64,000 nucleotides of DNA from Saccharina japonica (Eukaryota > Sar > Phaeophyceae > Laminariales > Laminariaceae), in contig MEHQ01003965.1 in NCBI GenBank assembly GCA_008828725.1, positions 94,501 to 158,500 on the forward strand. The letters run 5' to 3'. A model generated the notes under the pieces. That model did not search any database. It had not been told where the DNA came from and was given only the letters and a program-made list of their open reading frames with translations. Positions 22,201 to 31,200 of this stretch are shown here, piece by piece; position 1 is the first letter of the stretch, and every line of letters starts with the position of its first letter. Made by a program: the position numbers and the translations under genes.

Positions 22201-25200
22201 GTAGAAATGGCACGGAAGGGGGGGCAGAGGATGGATGGACTCTCTCCTGCCTCCGGTGTCGAGAAAAGCGTCTTACGAATACGTCCGAGGGTGTGTTATA
22301 GTATACCTGGAAGCGTATACAGCTGTATACAGCAGTATCACACGTCTTATACATACCAGGTATAATATATGCAGCAGTAAAACGCGACAGCACTTCTCCA
22401 AATTTTACCAAAGTGGGAGTTAACCCCTTTCTTTAGCCTTGATGTAGCCTTTATTTAGCCTATTTAACATTTTTTTTGCCTTTCTTTAGCCTATTTTGCA
22501 TTTATTTAGCCATTATTAAGCCTTCCGTTAGCCTACTTAGCCTCTATTCAACCTTTATTGAGCCTTTATTTGCCCTATTTCGTCTACGTAGCCTTCATTT
22601 AGCTATTATTTAGCTATTCTTTTTATTTAGCCCTGCACTCCCATTTGGTGGAGAGATTGCTTTACTTACTTCAATTGCTTTAATTACTTCGAATTAGGGT
22701 CGGATTTAGGTGCATGTAGTGCACTACTATCAATATTAACAAAAATGGGTTAAAAAACTATGGAACGACTTTTGGGCGAAACACAAACAAGACAAAATTA
22801 TCTGCTGTTTTTTTACATTTACTGAAATCAGTTTATTTGCAAAATTAATAAAAAACGGAATCAACTGCTGAGAGCGCCTAGTAGCGTGGGTAGGCACAAT
22901 TTGATGCGAGTCGACGAGGGAAGAAAAGGCTGAAGTCTTCTCGCGATAAAAATGCAAGGCAAGAACCGTAGTGGGGGAGGAGGGAGAGGAGCCTACTTGT
23001 GACCCCGGATCTGAGTTACGACCAGGGAGGAGAGAGAAAGGAAGGGCGAAGATAATAAATGGGATGATTGAAAAAAAGAAGAAAACAAAAGTGTAGAATA
23101 CACCCTGCCCCGCAGAAGCATTCAAGCCCCTGGCCCAAAGTAGGAGTGTTGAACCTTTTGCTTCCCACTCTTAATACCCCACACGAAATTCCAAAAAAAA
23201 AACAAATTTGTTCCCAAAACGTCGTTTATTCGTGCAAAACAATCATTCCACCCAAATTCAAAGAAAATTGTTCGCAAAAACGTGGGTGCAGTGCTAAAAC
23301 GCAAACCAAACCAAACCGGACCCAACCAAACCTAACCAAAACTAAACTAAACGTGTGCTCGCGAGTGTTACAGTAGTAGCTGCTTACAGATATATACAAC
23401 AAGGGCAGGTTTGTCCCAACCCAGGTCGCGAAGGAAGAGGACAGAGGCCAGGTGAGATGGGTGCACATCTCACCCGTTCCCTGTTTTTAGCGGATATCCA
23501 AGATACGCCTCCCAAGCAATACGTAATCCGTTGCCGCATCTCATTCGTGTCATACTTGAGTAGCAGTATAGAGTATGAATAGTACCATTAGGCCCCCAAA
23601 AAGAAGCAACCCTTGTATCCTTGTATGTATTATACCAGTACCAGGGTATGAACTATGGCTATATCATGTAATAAACGGTCCTCACATTGAGGTGCAGAGT
23701 GGTATCAAATACTGCTGTACGTTTCTACAGACAGCATACTCGTAGTAACTTCTGTAAGGATTGGCCGGCCTTCCAGGGCAAAACCTTATACCATCGTCCT
23801 CTCTCACCGGTCAAAGTATGAGGTGCGAGGTAACGTGCACGTCCCGGTGACGGAAGCAGGGTCAAGGTTGGTCCACTCCAGTCCCAGCAGCACCCTCTGC
23901 AAGGCCGTCGGCAGTTCTAGCTCCAGCACCTTCTGCCCCTGTCGCATTGTTGTATTGTAGAGTTTCGTTTTGTTTTTAAGTTAACCCTTGGTGAACCCCT
24001 TCAAAACTGCTCCCACGAATTGGGGGACGAACTACTTGAAATTAGTGAGGGACATGTGAGGGGTGACATTTTTTCAGTTTGGAATGGGTTAAGACCATCA
24101 ACAACATCCCTAAAACCCATGAGTACGTAACATCGTGACGTCAGTTTACTGATTGGTCACCATGTTTAAGTCGTGTTCTGATTGGTGGGAAACTCATGGG
24201 TAGCTTTTGTGGTTGGTCACCTGGAGTATGGTCGGTGGGGAATCCATGCATAGCACCCTAACCCTAACTTTATGACTGGTCACTATTCTTAAAGGAGTGT
24301 TCTGATTGGTGGAAAGTCCATGGATGACATGGTGTGATGTCAGCTTTCTGATTGGTCACAACTATTTGAGAGTGTTCTGATTGGTGGATAGTCTCTGAGG
24401 GACGTTGCGCCAAAAATCCCACACCTCATCATCTAGGACAGATCACCGGCTGCCACGTCATCATCTAGATATTTCAGGCAGATATGTTCCTGATCTGTAT
24501 GATCTGCATGATCTATATGATCTGTATGATCTGTATGATCTGTATGATCTGTATGCTCTAGCTCATGTTGCCGGGTGAGAACCGTCTAGTCTGCATGATC
24601 TAGAACACGTATCCTGGGTCAGATATGCCATATATATATATATATATATCGTACAGAAGGTGCACAACACATCATAACGGAAGGTTAGGTTAGATTATAG
24701 ATGATCTGGAAGATGTATCTGTAGATGAGGTATCTGCAGATGATCTACTGTAGGTGATCTGTAAATGATTGCTCAGACGTGTGAATAGTTATCTTTCGAA
24801 ATACAACGTGCCACGCGGCTTGCGAAGTTGAGTTTTAACTTCTCAACCGGTCGTGTACTCACAGCTGACGCATTTGGAATTATTTTACAAAAGGTACGTA
24901 TCGCCTACATACGTACTACCAGGGTACGCTCTAAAACGAAGTGGCGAGATCCTCCTCTCTCTTACCTGTGTCACGATCTGCGCCGTCACTGTTGCAGAAA
25001 CAAAAGAGCCAATCCATCCACAGCCACCGCCATCGCCACCGCCAGCGCCGAACGACAAAAAACGCAGAGAAAGCCCGACACAGGGAGAGGCATACAAGAG
25101 GCATACGAGAGGCATACACAAATGGATACTACTGTTAGGGTGGTGTAATCAAGATAACATACAAAATACCGCATACTTTAATCAAGATAACATATACTGT

Positions 25201-28200
25201 AATCAAGATAACATGCCGCATGCTTTAATCAAGATAACATACCGTATACTGTAATCAAGCGATTTGATCACACAGTGTGATGTGAAAGAACGAATGTGCT
25301 GTTTTGACTGGTAAAGGTCACCGACGCGTCTATTGAAACAATCTCGACTACGATCGTATTGATATATTGATACACCTATCTTCCCAAAGCCACTGTTTTC
25401 GTTGTGTGCGCCCTTCTAGAAGCCATGGCCCTTCTAAGCCATGGCCCCTCTAAGACATGTTTGCGACAACACCGGTTCTGAAACTCATATCAGGGGGTGT
25501 ATTATCTCATTATTTTAATGACAGTACAAGTGTTTATCTTATCACACTCGTGCTATCTTATCACACGGGTGTTATCTTACCACACGGGTGCTATCTTATC
25601 ACACGGGTGATATCTTATCACACAGGTGTTATCTTACCACACGGGTGCTATTTTATCACACGGGTGTCATTTTATCACACGGGTGTTATCTTACGACACG
25701 GGTGCTTTCTTATCACACGGGTGTTATCTTATCACACGGGTGCTATCTTACCACACGGGTGTTATCTTACCACACGAGTGCTATCTTATCACACGGGTGT
25801 TATCTTATCACCCGGGTGTCATTTTATCACACGGGTGCTTCTTATCACACGGGTGTTTTCTTCTCACACGGGTGTTATCTTATCACACGGGTGCTATCTT
25901 ATCACACGGGTGTTATATTATCAAACGAGCGCTATCTTATGACACGGTAGTGCAGACTATTTATAGGGTAAGGGTCACTGACTGGCCCTTTCCGTGAGGC
26001 TCAAAATGGGGGCTGGGTTCGAGCTGCGAGGCCCACGGCTGTGAAAAACATGAGCACCTCCAACTGGCTGATGAAAATAGAAAGTATAAGAACGGCGTGC
26101 CGTGAACCACGAGGCCAGGCAACAGACAACAGGCAAGATCAATGACGTCAATGAAAATGCCACGATCTAGATAGTCTACTATTAATATTAATATTTGTAG
26201 ATCCTAACGTGCCGTTTTGAGGAGCTGTGCAGGATCTGTATAGTACAGATCTCGTATATTCCCTGAAGTATCTAGATCATCACGCGGGCGATTATATAGA
26301 TTATCTATATGATATAGATCGTATGTGCACGATCTGTGAATAATCTGTGAATAATATGTCAATGATCTAGAGGATCTGTGCGATATAGATATCTACAGTA
26401 GATGATCTATATGATACATATGGTATTATCTAGATTATCTATAATCTACATAGATAATCTATATGACATAGATCATTTACATGATTTGTGAATGATCTGC
26501 CGATGATCTACATGATATGTCAGTGATCCTTGAATAATCTGTGAATGAATTGTGAACGATCCTATTGAATAATCTGTGAATGAATTGTGAGCGATCCTAT
26601 TGAATGATCTGTGAATGATCTGTGAATGATCTGTGAATGATCTGCTCGAGGTGTGCAACGTTCGCGCATCGGAGCGCTTAGACAACGATAGCCAGGCCCA
26701 TGGGAACATATTTGCCCCAATACATCTCCACAAAAACAGACAAATCGTTCCGTGCAAACACCAAAGACCCCCCGGAATGTCTGCCCGGCCGGTGAAAACC
26801 CGATGAGCTCCGTCCCGGCACTGTACCTAGGGATGCGAGGGTCTTACGGCCACACGGCTACGGCCATGCATAACACGAGTACGCCCCCCCCCTCCAACCG
26901 CTCTGTCTCTAAGGGATACGTCGTCGATGGTGAAGTGATCGAGTGACTACTGTAAGGCAAGCAACACATGCGTACGCCCCACAATGAGTACCCTTCCCCC
27001 CCTCCCCTCCAAGCAAAACATTTCTACGTATAACATGACTAGATATATGTTACATTTGCAAAAAACGTACTGAGCGCCCGAAATGTTGGAGGTGTTCCGT
27101 CTCGAAAGGGATGCGTGGTCAATGGCCAAACGTCTAAGGCGAGCGACAAATGCGCACGCCCTCCCCTAACCCCCTCTCCCCCAACCCCCCCCCTCGAAAT
27201 CCCTCCTTGCTCCTGCGCGATCCACTCCATGACCGCTACTACAACAATGCTGCCGGGCAAAAACCCCGCTGGTCGCTCACCTATAAAAACTATGCACCCC
27301 TGGACGAGGCGCCCCAAGCCGTCACGCCCCCAGCTGTCACCTCCTGCCCCTACCCCGGGCACCCCCTGCCCCTGCCCCTGCCCCTGCCCTTGCCCCTGGC
27401 CCTGGCCTCGCACGCTGGTCTCCTTGCAGCGCGCGCGGGAGTCGGAGCTTGCGACGTCTTCCCGAAATCCTTGGTCCGTGGCACGAGTCATCGTTCGCCA
27501 CATCTGCGCCACCCTTCGAGTGGGGGACTTTCCGTTTCGCACCGCATCCTACGGGGGGCGGGGTAGAAAAAAACACAAAAAAACACCAGTGGGTTTTGAC
27601 CGTTGGAAAGTGATAGATATGCACATGTACGAGTATAATATGTGCGCCATAATCACTTGCGGTTATGGTCATGTGGGTGGATTCGACGCCGGAATGTGTT
27701 ATTTGTTACTGTAGTTCGATATGCACCATACCTGAGTGTCCAAAATCAGCGCTGCCTTATGCCGACTTACGCCGACTTACGCAGACTTATGGACAAGCGA
27801 GGATGGAACATATCCAACAGAAATTCCGGTTGGATTATATTTTAGGTGGAGTTTGTCGTTCGGGATATCTGTTCGTTGAGATTTGTGCGTTGGAAAAAAA
27901 GCCGTTCGAATGCCGCCTTCAATAGTGAAATATTGAGACCTCGCCCGGGACGGATGAAACGAACCTACACGATTACTGCTCAAAGGAAGACGGACAATGA
28001 TTGGTCCACCGACCAAAGTCTAACGTACCATCAGAATAACATCGGCACTGATATCGTGGCTTCTACTGTGTGTACAGCAGTAGTAGAGTGGTATATAACC
28101 AGGCGCTCAGCGAGGTATAATATCATAGAAACAACGTAAAGTTAGAACTCTCGATCCACGGCCAGCAAAATGATACATCGTACCAGGGGATGGAAATATG

Positions 28201-31200
28201 CATACTAAGTACATATTCCACAACACCTAGTGGAGGGAGTTATCTCAAATCTACCGTACACATCCTACGTCTCCTCCGCCTACCAAGAATTGTACTATTA
28301 ATAGTACTGCTGTTGGATAGAATGCGAAGTATGTCCGCACGCCCCCCCCCTGCATGCAACGCCGTGGTCTATTCCAAGCTATTGCAAGTCCGCCTAACGA
28401 GCGGTTCTTAGCAGGGTGCAGCAAACCCTTCATGCGACTCGCCCAACACCTCACGGCGCTTTGCGTTTTGTGCAAGCAATGTCTACCTGGTCGGTGGAAA
28501 TCCGGCGTGCTCCGTCCCGGCGTTGTAGGGGTGCGAGGGTCTATATATATACTATGTTCATACAACTGCGGCCATGGCATGCGGCTAATGAGTACACACC
28601 CCCACCGCGCGCGCGGTTCTTCTACGTTGTTGAGCACGCGCGGACTCGGTCGAAGGAGGGAAGTCGGGAATGAGATAGATGCGAAACCATCTAAAATTAC
28701 AACTTACAGACAAAATAATATGAATAGATTATACGTACGTCGTATAAAATAGCAGTATTAATAGTACGAAGCAGTATCAATAGTAGCAGTATGACCAGTA
28801 TTAATAGTAGAGGCAGTAGAGGCAGTGAGCATGAGCAGTGAGCATGAGCACTGACCAGCGTGAAGAAGAAGAACAACGCGCCGAGAACGGAGGAGACGAT
28901 AGACCGCACTGCGTTCCAAATCCTGCAGTGCGACGACACTTGCTCGCACAACCCGTCCGTTCCTACCCTGAACCCCGCTTCGCAGTCCATGCAACCTTGT
29001 AACCAAGCATCGCGAGCATCGGGCATAGAGTAGGAAGCGGTGCAATCAGGATTTTTGTTGTGTTGCAGCAACAACAAGTCAACTCATGTGCGGCATTTAC
29101 CACTGAATTTATCTTTTACGTATACTAATTCCCACTAGCTTGTTCCCAAACCGTTGGTGCAGCGTGCGCACTCTTTACTTTTTTAGTGTCGCAAAACAGA
29201 TCGGATCCCACAGAGTAGCAGTCATTCCGAGGGAATTGTCCGGTGCCGTTGAACCATAGAGTTTTAGTGCTCCAGAACTGATCCCACACCGATTTCAAGT
29301 GTTCTCCCCAATACGTGGCGAGCAGCAGTTGTACGTACCAGTACACATTGACACGCTTGAGGCAAAACTGATCCCACTCTACTTCATTCCAACTAATAAT
29401 ACTAATAATACTATTAATATTAATAGATACAAGCAGGTGTTTGTCCACAAAAATGTGCGAGCCGTTGCAAGTTTCGCGTGGTTCACACACCACATGTGCT
29501 GGCATTTCGAGGAAAAACGAAAACGTAATAAAACTAACGTAAAATCACCCCCAGAGACCACGCAGGCACTAAACAGATAAACGGGGTTTTAAAAAAAATC
29601 CTTATGCATGGACTACTCGTAGGGTGTAATTGTCATTATGAATACTACTATACGTAGAAGAGACAGCTACAGAAGTAATTTCAGCACAAAAAGGGTTCTT
29701 GCGTTTCGCGCAAAAGCAAGCATAAATGCGAAGTTTAAATAAAAAACGAGTAACTGCGAATTTCGTAAGCGCGCTGTCGCCTACCGTAGTAATAGCATAT
29801 GTACCGCATACCGCATACCGCATACCGCATACCGAACTCTGGCATTCGTTCAAGACCAGCATACGGCTACCATATCGCAGCATCGCAGCATCGTAGCGGA
29901 CACTAAGCTCTGATCTATCTGCCACCGCCAATACTACTACTACTACTATTAATTGTGTAGAAGGGAGCTGCAGCAGTGGACTACGACTACGACCATGCTA
30001 AGTTCGGCTTCAAGTAAGTTCCTGCCCGAAACCTAACCAATGAAAAAACACCCCCCATGACATGACAGGTAGACACTTGGGAGATAGGCCTATTCGACAA
30101 CCATTATTATTTAATAGTATTAACGTCAATGTTCACGTACGCTCAAAAGCTGGCACTCACCGATTCCCTGGTACCCCTCGGGACAATCGTCCGGCCTACC
30201 ATGACCTTCCGCATCCACGATTTCCAGTCTTGACGAACTGACTTCACCAACGCCGACACCTCCCGCGCCCTCCCCCCCCTCCGGCTCAGCTTGGATCGAT
30301 CGACCAACCGCATACCGGTCGGTACTCCCACCAATCAGGTCCTCACTCTCAACCAAAGCAGTTTTCCCGAACAACCACCCCATCCCTCCCAGAGAAGTGG
30401 CGTCACGATCAGCTACCGCCGCCGGCATAGGGGTGTCTTCGACGGAGACGCTAGTAGAGCCTCCTCTCAGTCTGCGCCCTACATAAACAGGCCTGCCACG
30501 GCCTGTAGAAAGCCGGTCCCGGTCCGCCCACCAGGCGCCGACCGTCGACGGCAGCGCCCGTGACGATACGCTGCCCCCCCAAACCGTCGCCGGAAGCGGC
30601 GAGCCCTGACCGCTCGGTTGGGTGGCATCCTCCTGGCTCGAAGCGATAGCAACGCCACCACCACCAGCACGACGACTGCTGCTGCTGCTGATGCTGTCTG
30701 GTCGCTGCTGTCGTGCCGACAGATTGGTCTCGTCGGGGAACTGGGGTGTCGTCGCATCTGGTCGGAGTTGCTCGGAGGCGGCGTTACTTGTGTCGGAAGG
30801 GCGGGTCTGGTCGAGGTACTGAGGCGTTGCCGCATCTCCCCCGCGGCGTTCGTCGACATCGATGGTATGAATACCGGCGTTGGTTGTGGTTGTGGCGGGC
30901 GGTACCACTATGAAGGAGTCGTGCATGACCAGCACCGCACTGCCTTCAACGACGCTCCTGACCGGCAGCACACCGCCAGACCCCCCCTGTGATCCCGGTT
31001 TAGGCTTAGAGTGTGACATCTTAGGCCTAGGCTCAGGCTTAGGCTTAGGGTGTGCCAACTTCTGCGCTGTCGCAATTCGAAGTGCCTCCTCGTCGCCGTG
31101 TGGTCCGGGTCTTCCTGGACGGAGTGAAGCCGGCGACGGCGCCCCCTCGTCATCGCTGCGAAAAAAAAGACAGTACACCGACGTAGCCGTTCCACCCGCT

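Noticed and set aside
24250-24265. CCCTAACCCTAA as an interstitial telomere
   Set aside because: Only two units are present, within a minisatellite; not enough to claim telomeric origin.
25535-25950. CRISPR array
   Set aside because: Repeats are contiguous with no unique spacers, and the window is eukaryotic.
25457-25997. Overlapping plus-strand ORFs of 120-160 codons
   Set aside because: Produced by a 19-bp tandem repeat without stops; no protein-like composition.
26000-26040. tRNA-like GGGTTCGAGCTGCG B-box
   Set aside because: It lacks the conserved GGTTCGANNCC ending, and no A-box or cloverleaf could be drawn around it; the same applies to a similar string near 10345.
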